Source: Deltaproteobacteria bacterium (GTDB taxonomy: Bacteria; Desulfobacterota; Desulfobulbia; Desulfobulbales; Desulfobulbaceae). Taken from it: a stretch of DNA of 17,432 nucleotides. The position numbers and the translations under genes were made by a program. The notes beneath the pieces were generated by a model. That model did not search any database and was not told the origin of the DNA. It worked only from the letters and a program-made list of their open reading frames with translations. Shown here in pieces: positions 8,212-15,734 of this stretch. Numbering within the stretch: position 1 is the stretch's first letter; every line of letters starts with the position of its first letter. Where the stretch lies: contig JAJRVA010000193.1 of NCBI GenBank assembly GCA_024277485.1, positions 1 through 17,432 on the forward strand, written 5' to 3'.

Positions 8212-9404
8212 TGGAATGCGGCAGCGATAAAGTCATCTACATGGACAATAACGCCACTACCAGGGTCGCACCTGAGGTTGTGGACGCGATGATGCCCTTT
8301 TTGACCGACTGTTACGGCAATCCATCATCCATGCATACATTCGGCGGCCAGGTGGGCAGGGCGATTGATGAAGCCAGGGAATCCATAGCCGCCCTTATCG
8401 GGGCCGACCCGGAGGAGATTGTCTTTACCAGCTGCGGAACGGAAAGCGACTCCACCGCCATTCTTTCCGGCCTGCATACCTCCCCGGAAAAACGCCACGT
8501 GGTAACCACCAGGGTGGAACACCCGGCTGTCAAGAATCTCTGCGAAAACCTGGACAACCTGACCGGGCACAAGCACAGGGTAACCCGCCTGCATGTCGAA
8601 TCCGACGGCACGCTTGATCTCGACGAATACCGTGAAAGCCTGGGCGAGGACACATCCATTGTCAGCGTGATGTGGGCCAACAATGAGACCGGGGTTACCT
8701 TCCCTGTCGAAGAGATGGCCGCCATAGCCCGGGAACGGGACATTCTTTTTCACACCGATGCGGTCCAGGCTGTCGGCAAAATCCCCATCGACCTCAGGAA
8801 TAACACTGTTGACTTCCTCTCCATCTCCGGCCACAAGCTGCATGCTCCCAAGGGGATAGGTGTCCTGTATGTCCGCAAGGGAACGCCTTTCATTCCATTC
8901 CTGCACGGCGGCCACCAGGAATCAGGCCGGCGGGGAGGGACGGAAAACGTGGCCTCCATTGTCGGACTGGGGCGGGCCTGCAGGCTGGCCGCGGAAACAA
9001 TGGACGAGGAAAATTCCAGGGTCAGGCAACTGCGGGACAGGCTGGAGGCCGGCCTGCTGGAAGCAATCCCCAGGTCCATGCTGAACGGCCACAAGACAGA
9101 CCGACTGCCCAACACGACCAACATCAGCTTCGAGTTCGTTGAAGGAGAGGCTATTCTGCTGCATATGAACCAGTTGAATATCTGCGCATCATCCGGTTCC
9201 GCCTGCACCTCAGGCTCACTGGAACCCTCGCACGTCCTGCGGGCCATGGGGGTTCCCTTTACAGCGGCACACGGCTCTATCCGTTTCAGCCTTTCCATAT
9301 ACAATACTGAAGAAGAGGTCGACTTTGTGGTGGACAATATGCCGAAGATCATTGCCAACCTCCGCGCCATGTCACCTTTCTGGAAAGAAGAGAACAACTC
9401 CTAA
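8211..9404 (+). CDS. nifS: Cysteine desulfurase NifS
   Basis: A 397-residue class V aminotransferase-fold, PLP-dependent enzyme that takes sulfur from L-cysteine (leaving alanine) and delivers it to NifU. The N-terminus IYMDNNATTRVAPEV is characteristic. The PLP-binding lysine is Lys209 in SISGHKLHAPKG, with HTDAVQAVGK just before it at 181-190. The catalytic persulfide Cys332 lies in ASSGSACTSGSLEPSHVL, the short-loop signature of the NifS/IscS group rather than SufS. The ATG at 8211 overlaps the nifU TAA by one base and is preceded by GAGGAGG within the end of nifU. The gene is followed by thyX after 17 bases. Confidence 0.96.
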   Translation: MECGSDKVIYMDNNATTRVAPEVVDAMMPFLTDCYGNPSSMHTFGGQVGRAIDEARESIAALIGADPEEIVFTSCGTESDSTAILSGLHTSPEKRHVVTTRVEHPAVKNLCENLDNLTGHKHRVTRLHVESDGTLDLDEYRESLGEDTSIVSVMWANNETGVTFPVEEMAAIARERDILFHTDAVQAVGKIPIDLRNNTVDFLSISGHKLHAPKGIGVLYVRKGTPFIPFLHGGHQESGRRGGTENVASIVGLGRACRLAAETMDEENSRVRQLRDRLEAGLLEAIPRSMLNGHKTDRLPNTTNISFEFVEGEAILLHMNQLNICASSGSACTSGSLEPSHVLRAMGVPFTAAHGSIRFSLSIYNTEEEVDFVVDNMPKIIANLRAMSPFWKEENNS

Positions 9405-9421
9405 ACACCTGAGGGCAGCCC

Positions 9422-10360
9422 ATGCAGATCATCCCCCCGTCGTATGAAATTTTAGACAGCCTTGACCGGCAGAGTCTGGCCGTCCGCATCGAACACTGCG
9501 GCCGTATCTGCTACAAGAGTGAAGACCAGATCAATCATGACTCCGCGGTGCCCTTTGTCCGCAAGATGGCTGAGCATGGCCATAATTAGGTCCTGGAGAT
9601 GGGCGCTGTTTCACTCATGATTACGGGCACCGGTCCGAACCAGTTGGCCGAACTTTTCGCCACCCAGCCACGGTACCTGCAGATTGACTCCCTGGACGAA
9701 ACCCGTCTGCTTGTCAGCGGGACGGTCAGGGCCTTTCGCGAGATGCTTCTTTTTCATCCCTCCTGCAGGCTGGTGCATGACATGGCGGCCCTGCTGGCCG
9801 AACGCCACCCGTATTTCTTTGATACCATTATTCCATCCGGCGGACTGCAGACCGACCCTGCCGTTACGGTTACCAAGGTCAGCCTGGATGAGGTCGATGC
9901 ACTGGTGCCGGACCTGCGCCTCAAACACCGCCATATCGCGGTCAAGTTCATTGTCAACCGGGCCATCACCCATGAAATAGTCCGGCACCGGCCCTGTTCA
10001 TTCCTGCAGGAGAGCCAGCGCTACTGCCGCTACTCGGAAAACAAGTTCGGCGGCGAGGTCTCTTTTATCAAGCCCATGTTCTTTGAGGAAGGCTCCCCGG
10101 AGTATGACCTGTGGAAAAAGGCCATGCAGGATACCGAGCAGATCTACCTGCAACTGCTGGAAACCTCCACCCCGCAGGCGGCCAGAACGGTCCTGCCCAA
10201 CTCCTGCAAGACCGAACTCATCGTGTACGCCAACCTGCAGGAGTGGAAACACATCTTCAGGCTGCGAACCACCAAGGCGGCCGAGCCATCCATGCGCGAG
10301 GTGATGATCCCCCTGCACGGTGAACTGGCGGCACGTTTCCCGGAACTTGACCTCGGGTAA
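9422..10360 (+). pseudogene. thyX: FAD-dependent thymidylate synthase ThyX, interrupted by in-frame TAG
   Basis: Read through the TAG at 9587-9589 (codon 56), the frame gives a 312-residue ThyX, which methylates dUMP to dTMP using methylene-THF, FAD and NADPH. The ATG at 9422 has GAGGGC seven bases upstream and the N-terminus HCGRICYKSED is typical. The ThyX signature RHR-x7-S is present as RHRPCSFLQES at 188-198, and the C-terminus carries KTELIVYANLQEWKHIFRLR. The stop falls in GHN-stop-VLEM, aligned with the GHE-T-PFEH stretch of Thermotoga ThyX, where I recall the Thr contacting FAD. Restart at ATG 9599 would lose this conserved part. A single-base change from TCG (Ser) would explain the codon. 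It may be a sequencing error, a true pseudogene or a recoded codon. The gene shares a transcription unit with nifUS, and the rest of the frame is undamaged. Confidence 0.85.
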
Positions 10361-10375
10361 ACCACTCCAGGCAGA

Positions 10376-10417
10376 GGCCACCATGCCACGGTGTTGCATT
10401 CCAGGTTTCCGGTGGCC
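10376..10417 (+). other. Inverted repeat downstream of thyX
   Basis: GGCCACC (10376-10382) and GGTGGCC (10411-10417) can pair as a 7-bp stem around a 28-base loop that itself contains ATGC/GCAT. No T-tract follows, so it is not a standard terminator. It may be a 3' RNA structure of the nifUS-thyX transcript. Confidence 0.25.
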
Positions 10418-10458
10418 CCGAAAATACCTGAAAACGAGGATAAACGGGCCGTGCTTTC

Positions 10459-10487
10459 TTGACATAACTTTACGAAACTGCTAAATT
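10459..10487 (+). promoter_or_regulatory. Candidate sigma70-type promoter for fhs
   Basis: A perfect -35 TTGACA (10459-10464), a 17-base spacer and TAAATT (10482-10487, four of six consensus positions). The predicted start is near 10494, leaving a leader of about 180 bases before the fhs ATG. Confidence 0.65.
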
Positions 10488-10676
10488 TATTGTATATGCT
10501 GTTGCTTGGACAGATAACCTCAGGCAAGCTCCCTGCCGGATAACTATACGATAGACTCTTCTACATTTGCAGCCTCATGTTGCCGGACCGAATCCCTCCA
10601 CGGGGAGGAAGGATCTTGGTATGAAAAATTGGTAGAGCCGATAACTATAAATGGACACAGTTAAGGAGGAAACAAC
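10488..10676 (+). promoter_or_regulatory. Long structured 5' leader of fhs with GATAAC repeats and tiny open frames
   Basis: Together with the promoter this fills the 316-base thyX-fhs gap. The leader contains GATAAC at 10513, 10539 and 10640; the last two lie in longer copies, GCCGGATAACTATA (10535-10548) and GCCGATAACTATA (10637-10649). A short hairpin (CCTCC, ACGG, GGAGG) lies near 10597-10610. Two tiny frames overlap by ATGA: a 15-codon frame at 10577-10624 (MLPDRIPPRGGRILV) and MKNW at 10621-10635, whose start follows the GGAGGAAGG of the hairpin. I could not match it to the ZTP, THF or other riboswitch consensus I know. A regulatory role is inferred only from length and repeats. Confidence 0.35.
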
Positions 10677-12440
10677 ATGGCTTACAACGCAGTGGAAATG
10701 GCAGACTGGCAGATCTCGGAGGCTGCTGAAAAGAATATGCCCACTCCTGAGGAGTGGCGGGAAAAACTCGGCCTTGAAAAGGATGAAATCCTGCCCATGG
10801 GCAGGCTGGCCAAGCTCGACTTCCTGAAAATCATCAACCGGCTCAAGGACAAGCCGGACGGTAAATACATCGAGGTTACCGCTATAACCCCGACCCCCCT
10901 GGGTGAAGGAAAAAGCACCACTTCCTGCGGCCTGATGGAAGGAATGGGGAAACGCGGTGTCAACGTGGGCGGCGCCCTGCGCCAGCCCTCCGGCGGCCCG
11001 ACCATGAACGTCAAGGGAACCGCGGCGGGCGGCGGCAACTCCCTGCTGATCCCCATGACCGAATTTTCCCTTGGCCTGACCGGTGACATCAATGACATCA
11101 TGAATGCCCATAACCTGGGCATGGTCGCCCTGACCGCCCGGATGCAGCATGAGCGGAATTATAATGACGAGCAGTTGGCCAGGCTGACCGGCATGCGGCG
11201 GCTTGATATTGACCCGACCAGGGTGGAATTCGGCTGGATCATCGATTTCTGCGCCCAGGCGCTCAGAAACATCGTCATCGGCCTCGGCGGCCGCTATGAC
11301 GGTTTTACCATGCAGTCGAAATTCGGCATTGCCGTCGGATCCGAGCTCATGGCCATCCTTTCCATTGCCACCGATCTGGCAGACCTGAAGGAACGGATCA
11401 ACAACATCACCGTGGCCTTTGACAAGAGCGGTAAGCCCGTAACCTGCCGCGACCTGGAAGTGGGCAATGCCATGGCCGCCTTCATGCGCAATACCATCAA
11501 CCCGACCCTGATGTGCACCGCAGAGTACAACCCCTGCCTGGTCCATGCCGGCCCCTTTGCCAACATTGCCGTGGGCCAGTCATCGATCATCGCCGACCGT
11601 GTCGCCCTGAAGCTCTTTGACTACAACATCACCGAATCCGGCTTTGCCGCTGATATCGGTTTCGAGAAGTTCTGGAACGTCAAGTGCCGCTACTCCGGTC
11701 TCAAGCCGCACGTCTCCGTCCTGACCGCCACGATCCGCGCCCTGAAGATGCACGGCGGCGGCCCCACGGTCGTTGCCGGCAAACCGCTGGACGACGCCTA
11801 CACCAAGGAAAATGTGGAACTGGTCGAGAAAGGCTGCGAGAACATGGTCCACCTGATCAACGTGATCCGCAAGGCCGGCATCAACCCGGTGGTCTGTATC
11901 AACCGTTTTTATACCGATACCGACGAAGAGTGCAAGGTTGTCCGCCGGATCGCCGAGGCTGCCGGTGCACGCTGCGCCGAGTCCAAGCACTGGGAACTGG
12001 GCGGCGACGGGGCCCTGGAATTCGCTGACGCTGTTATTGACGCCTGCAACGAAGAGAATGACTTCAAGTTCCTCTATCCGCTGGAGATGAAACTTCGGGA
12101 CCGGGTTGAATTGATCACCAGGGAAGTATACGGCGGAGATGGTGTTGACTGGTCGCCCGAGGCCAAGGCCAAGGCCGAGATGCTGGAAAAAGACCCCCAG
12201 TACGCCGATTACGCCACCATGATGGTCAAGAGCCACCTGAGCCTGAGCCACGATCCGACCAAAAAAGGTGTGCCCAAGGGATGGCGGCTGCCTGTCCGGG
12301 ACATCCTGATCTACTCTGGCGCCAAGTTCCTGTGCCCCTGTGCCGGTACCATCAGCCTGATGCCGGGCACCAGCTCCAATCCGGCCTTCCGTCGTATTGA
12401 CGTGGAAACGGATACAGGAAAAGTAACCGGCTTGTTCTAA
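10677..12440 (+). CDS. fhs: Formate-tetrahydrofolate ligase
   Basis: A 587-residue enzyme that makes 10-formyl-THF from formate, ATP and THF, feeding purine and thymidylate C1 pools and the methyl branch of the Wood-Ljungdahl pathway. The P-loop is [12 protein letters not shown] at 71-82. The second signature reads [20 protein letters not shown] at 101-120, where acetogen enzymes have LREPSLGP...KGGAAGGG, followed by [11 protein letters not shown] and [29 protein letters not shown] and IRALKMHGG confirm the family. The length and the QPSGGP variant fit the longer form I associate with sulfate-reducing deltaproteobacteria. The ATG follows a strong AAGGAGGA (10663-10670). The gene stands alone between its own promoter and a strong terminator. 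Confidence 0.96.
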   Translation: MAYNAVEMADWQISEAAEKNMPTPEEWREKLGLEKDEILPMGRLAKLDFLKIINRLKDKPDGKYIEVTAITPTPLGEGKSTTSCGLMEGMGKRGVNVGGALRQPSGGPTMNVKGTAAGGGNSLLIPMTEFSLGLTGDINDIMNAHNLGMVALTARMQHERNYNDEQLARLTGMRRLDIDPTRVEFGWIIDFCAQALRNIVIGLGGRYDGFTMQSKFGIAVGSELMAILSIATDLADLKERINNITVAFDKSGKPVTCRDLEVGNAMAAFMRNTINPTLMCTAEYNPCLVHAGPFANIAVGQSSIIADRVALKLFDYNITESGFAADIGFEKFWNVKCRYSGLKPHVSVLTATIRALKMHGGGPTVVAGKPLDDAYTKENVELVEKGCENMVHLINVIRKAGINPVVCINRFYTDTDEECKVVRRIAEAAGARCAESKHWELGGDGALEFADAVIDACNEENDFKFLYPLEMKLRDRVELITREVYGGDGVDWSPEAKAKAEMLEKDPQYADYATMMVKSHLSLSHDPTKKGVPKGWRLPVRDILIYSGAKFLCPCAGTISLMPGTSSNPAFRRIDVETDTGKVTGLF

Positions 12441-12462
12441 GAATAACTCCTGAAACAGAATC

Positions 12463-12507
12463 AAACACAGGTCAGAGGAGCATCTCCTTTGACCTGTGTT
12501 TTTTTTT
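12463..12507 (+). terminator. Strong intrinsic terminator of fhs
   Basis: AAACACAGGTCA (12463-12474) pairs with TGACCTGTGTTT. The stem continues inward through GAGGAG/CTCCTT with one wobble pair, giving an 18-bp stem with a CAT loop. The right arm runs directly into a T-tract ending at 12507. It starts 22 bases after the fhs stop. Confidence 0.95.
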
Positions 12508-12517
12508 ATAGTATAAT
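12489..12517 (+). promoter_or_regulatory. Near-consensus promoter embedded in the fhs terminator, for the PilB-like gene
   Basis: TTGACC (12489-12494) lies in the right arm of the terminator stem. A 17-base spacer contains the T-tract and is followed by a perfect TATAAT (12512-12517). The transcript would start near 12524 and carry an AT-rich leader of about 124 bases to the ATG at 12648. The -35 box is therefore part of the upstream gene's terminator hairpin. Confidence 0.65.
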
Positions 12518-12647
12518 TGGGCATAATGTTGTAATCGGAAGAGGTACTCTGCGGTAACCCAAGGAAATACTTTATCAATCCCATTTATAATTGATGTGGT
12601 GATTGTGATTGTCCGGGTATCTTAATAAATTCATATTTTCTTAATTC

Positions 12648-14870
12648 ATGGCAACAAAAACAGCCTCCCACAGAAGAACAACCGTCAAAGACCAGTCCGG
12701 GGCCGGCAAGCTCAAAATCGGCGAACTGCTCAGCAAAGCCGGGTATATCACGGCCCACCAGTTTGACCAGGCCAAGGCTGAACAGAAAAAGAACGGCAGG
12801 CGCCTGAGCCATATTCTGCTTGACAACGGGTATATCGAACAGGATACCGTTGTCAACTTCCTGAGCAGGATGCACAACTATCCTGCCGTAACCATCTCCA
12901 AAGAACCGCCCAGCGAAGATGCCATCAAGCTGATGTCCTACGATGTCGCCAAGAGATTCATGGCCTTTCCCCTGCGGATCGCCGGCAATACTCTCCAGGT
13001 GACCATGGCTGAGCCGACCAATACGCAGGAGGTCGAGGAACTGCAGGAGATCGTCAAGAAAGGCCTGAACGTCTGCGTTTCCACGGCCAAGGACATTATT
13101 GACGCCTACCGGGACTACTACAAGATAGATGACGAGGAGTACAGATCCTTCTTTACCCAGAATGAAGACCAGGAAGAGGAGGAGACCCCGGTTACCCAGG
13201 TGGATGACTTCGGGGCGCTGGTGTCGGATGCTGCCGAGGATTTCGAAATCGCCTCGGATGAAGAAACAGAGGGCCCGGAACAGTTCTCCGCCTCTGATGC
13301 GCCGATCATCAAGCTGGTGAACGGTATCCTGATCAAGGCGGTCCAGGAAGGGGTCAGTGATATCCATATCGAACCCTTTGAAAAATCCATGCAGGTTCGC
13401 TACCGTAAAGACGGATCCCTGTTCAAGTCAATGAACCTGCCGCTGACCATCAAGAACGCCCTGATCGCCCGCATGAAAATCCTGGCTGATCTCAATATCA
13501 CCGAAAGAAGAATCCCGCAGGACGGCCGTATCAAGATGCGGGTCGGCCGCAACAGGGCAGTGGATTTTCGTGTCTCGACCCTTCCCCTGCTCCACGGCGA
13601 GGGCATAGTCCTCCGTATCCTGGACAAGAGTTCGCTCAACGTTGACCTGACCATGCTGGGCTTTGAGCCGGAAACCTTCACCATGCTCAAGCGCTGCCTT
13701 GCCAGGCCCCAGGGACTCCTGCTTGTTACCGGGCCGACAGGTTCCGGTAAAACGGTTACCCTCTATTCCGCCCTCAACTCCCTGAACAAGGAAGATATCA
13801 AGATCCTGACTGCGGAAGATCCCGTTGAGTTCAACTTCAGGGGCATAAACCAGGTCAACGTGAACGTCGAGGTCGGCATGACCTTCCCGGCCGCCCTGAA
13901 GGCCTTTCTCCGCCAGGATCCGGATATCATCATGGTCGGTGAGATTCGAGACATCGACACCGCGGAAATCGCCATGAAGGCCGCCATGACCGGTCATCTT
14001 GTCTTCTCCACCCTGCATACCAATGACGCGCCCTCTTCGGTCAGCCGTATGATTGATATCGGCATACCGCCATACCTGTTAGCCGGCTCCCTGACCATGG
14101 TCCTGGCCCAGCGTCTCGGCCGCCGCCTGTGCGTCAAGTGCAAAACCGTTGTTGAACACGACCCCAAAGAACTTTTAGCTGCCGGTTTCCGCGAAGAAGA
14201 ACTTGAAGGGCTGGTAACCTACGGGGCAGTGGGCTGTCCCGAATGCAACGGCCTGGGGTACAAGGGGAGGGTCGGCTTCTTCGAACTCCTGGAGGTCACC
14301 GAAGAGGTGGCAAAGGCCATTGCCGCTGAAGTGCCCGAAGACCAGCTCTACAAGGTTTCCGTCAAGGAAGGGCTGGTGCCCCTGCGCCACGCCGCCCTCA
14401 AGAAAGTTGCCCAGGGCATAACCAGCCTTGAGGAGGCCCTGCGCCGAACGGTCATCAGGGAAGAGAGCATGCCCGCCTACCTGGTCAATCCTGATACCGA
14501 AGAGTACGAGGATGGAGGTGTCATCATCCAGGAGGGCAACAAGGACAATGATTTTTTCAAGCTCGTCCGCGGCAAGGTCGCTGTCCTCAAGGGAGGCAAA
14601 AAGATAGCCGAGATCACGGAACCCGGTGATTACTTCGGGGAGATGGCTGCCATCTCGGCCGAGCCCCGCTTTGCCTCAATCGTCTCCATGGGTCGTACTG
14701 CGGTAACCCGCTATCCCGGCGACAAGCTTATGGAACTGCTGGAAAAATATCCGGATGTTGCACGAAAAATGTTCAGAACACTTGTCACGCGCCTGCAGAA
14801 AACCGATCGCCTGGTCGTCAAGCTGGCCAATGGCGGACGGGCACGGCCGAAAGTCGTCCGACGTGCATGA
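12648..14870 (+). CDS. GspE/PilB-family secretion or pilus ATPase with N-terminal MshEN motifs and C-terminal cyclic-nucleotide-binding domain
   Basis: A 740-residue hexameric AAA-type motor of the type II secretion/type IV pilus class. Residues 23-46 and 52-75 are two 24-residue MshEN-type motifs (KIGELL..G.I...Q...Q and RL...LL..G.I) separated by exactly five residues, the c-di-GMP-binding layout of MshE. An acidic linker spans about 160-215. The ATPase has Walker A GPTGSGKT (362-369), Asp box TAEDPVE (388-394), Walker B DIIMVGEIRD (426-435), His box TGHLVFSTLHTND (448-460) and zinc cysteines C495, C498, C530 and C533. PilB proteins usually end after residue 600. Here a CRP-like domain follows (about 612-725) with phosphate-binding cassette FGEMAAISAEPRFAS, keeping Glu665 and Arg674. 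The start has no Shine-Dalgarno sequence and an in-frame TAA lies just upstream. The gene overlaps the next glycosyltransferase by ATGA. No pilus or secretion genes are visible nearby, so the exact machine is unknown. Confidence 0.93.
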   Translation: MATKTASHRRTTVKDQSGAGKLKIGELLSKAGYITAHQFDQAKAEQKKNGRRLSHILLDNGYIEQDTVVNFLSRMHNYPAVTISKEPPSEDAIKLMSYDVAKRFMAFPLRIAGNTLQVTMAEPTNTQEVEELQEIVKKGLNVCVSTAKDIIDAYRDYYKIDDEEYRSFFTQNEDQEEEETPVTQVDDFGALVSDAAEDFEIASDEETEGPEQFSASDAPIIKLVNGILIKAVQEGVSDIHIEPFEKSMQVRYRKDGSLFKSMNLPLTIKNALIARMKILADLNITERRIPQDGRIKMRVGRNRAVDFRVSTLPLLHGEGIVLRILDKSSLNVDLTMLGFEPETFTMLKRCLARPQGLLLVTGPTGSGKTVTLYSALNSLNKEDIKILTAEDPVEFNFRGINQVNVNVEVGMTFPAALKAFLRQDPDIIMVGEIRDIDTAEIAMKAAMTGHLVFSTLHTNDAPSSVSRMIDIGIPPYLLAGSLTMVLAQRLGRRLCVKCKTVVEHDPKELLAAGFREEELEGLVTYGAVGCPECNGLGYKGRVGFFELLEVTEEVAKAIAAEVPEDQLYKVSVKEGLVPLRHAALKKVAQGITSLEEALRRTVIREESMPAYLVNPDTEEYEDGGVIIQEGNKDNDFFKLVRGKVAVLKGGKKIAEITEPGDYFGEMAAISAEPRFASIVSMGRTAVTRYPGDKLMELLEKYPDVARKMFRTLVTRLQKTDRLVVKLANGGRARPKVVRRA

Positions 14871-15655
14871 GCAAAGTCTCTGTCTATATTATAGCCTACA
14901 ACGAATCCAAAAAGATCGGACCGGCAATAAACTCTGTTCTCTGGGCGGATGAAATTGTTGTCGTTGACTCCTGCAGCCAGGACGATACGGCGGATATTGC
15001 CTCGAAAATGGGGGCCCGCGTTGTCCAGATCGATTTCCATGGCTTCGGCGACCTGCGTAACCGGGCCATGGAGGCATGTTCACATGACTGGATTTTCTCC
15101 CTTGACGCCGACGAGCGATGCACGCCCGAGGCCAGGGATGAAATCCTGGCGACCACTGCTGATCCGCATGCCGGGGACGCCTATTATATCCCCCGGCGCA
15201 ACTATTTCATGGGCCGCTGGATCAAGCATTCCGGTTTTTATCCCGACTATCGTCAGCCGCAGCTCTTCAAAAAGGGGGCTCTGGTCTTCAAGGATGACCC
15301 GGTTCATGAGGAATACAGTATCATCTCAGACCGGCCGGCCGGTTACCTGAAACAGCCCATCTGGCAGTTTCCTTTTAAAAACCTGGAAGAAGTGATCCAC
15401 AAATCCAACAGGTACTCGACACTCGGGGCGGAAAAGCTTTCACAAAACGGGAGGCATACCTCCATGATGAATGCGTTGATGCGGGCTCTCTGGTCTTTCT
15501 TTCAGATGTACATTCTTAAAAAAGGGATCCTGGACGGCTGGCCGGGCATTGTCATTGCCCTGGGAAACTTTAACGGTACTTTTTACAAGTATGCCAAACT
15601 GCACGAACTGCAGTCAGACTGGCAGCCTCCTCCTTCGCCGCCGCTGCGACGATGA
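14867..15655 (+). CDS. GT2-family glycosyltransferase, LPS-core type (WaaE/KdtX-like)
   Basis: A 262-residue GT-A-fold transferase. The N-terminus VSVYIIAYNESKKIGPAINS and DEIVVVDSCSQDDTADIA form the nucleotide-sugar-binding half, and SLDADERCTPE carries the DxD-type motif (Asp80, Asp82). The later segments YIPRRNYFMGRWIKHSGFYPD, LFKKGALVF and VHEEY match the LPS-core glucosyltransferase group (WaaE/KdtX) that adds a sugar to the inner-core heptose or Kdo. It would act at the cytoplasmic face of the inner membrane; a hydrophobic or amphipathic stretch near 205-235 may touch the membrane. The start overlaps the ATPase stop by four bases, so the two are likely co-translated. A GspE-type ATPase is an unexpected partner, but the nearby heptosyltransferase supports an LPS role. 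The sugar donor and acceptor cannot be read from sequence. Confidence 0.85.
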   Translation: MSKVSVYIIAYNESKKIGPAINSVLWADEIVVVDSCSQDDTADIASKMGARVVQIDFHGFGDLRNRAMEACSHDWIFSLDADERCTPEARDEILATTADPHAGDAYYIPRRNYFMGRWIKHSGFYPDYRQPQLFKKGALVFKDDPVHEEYSIISDRPAGYLKQPIWQFPFKNLEEVIHKSNRYSTLGAEKLSQNGRHTSMMNALMRALWSFFQMYILKKGILDGWPGIVIALGNFNGTFYKYAKLHELQSDWQPPPSPPLRR

Positions 15656-15734
15656 AAAGGACTGTATTCAGTATACGGGAATCAGGACTCAGAATGTGCG
15701 ATGGCAGTTCGTTTCCAGTGGGAAGCCGGGACAA

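Noticed and set aside
193..9589. Genome-wide stop-codon reassignment (both TAA and TAG read as sense, for example Ser)
   Set aside because: Most genes in the window end cleanly at TAA, TGA or once TAG at the expected family length, so the in-frame stops in the nuclease and thyX are better explained individually.
10575..11546. Minus-strand open frame of 323 codons over the fhs start and leader
   Set aside because: It is the shadow of the fhs coding sequence in the opposite strand and shows no protein-family motif.
11580..12584. Long minus-strand open frame of 334 codons opposite fhs
   Set aside because: It is antisense to a well-conserved fhs, crosses the fhs terminator, has no ribosome binding site and no recognisable motif.
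12585..13367. Minus-strand open frame opposite the PilB-like gene start
   Set aside because: It is a complement of the MshEN and linker coding region and carries no motif or start signal of its own.
15656..15734. Terminator between the two convergent glycosyltransferase genes
   Set aside because: A weak CTG-ATTC/GAAT-A-CAG pairing followed by TCCTTTT on the minus strand has a bulge and a poor T-tract, so it is not supported.
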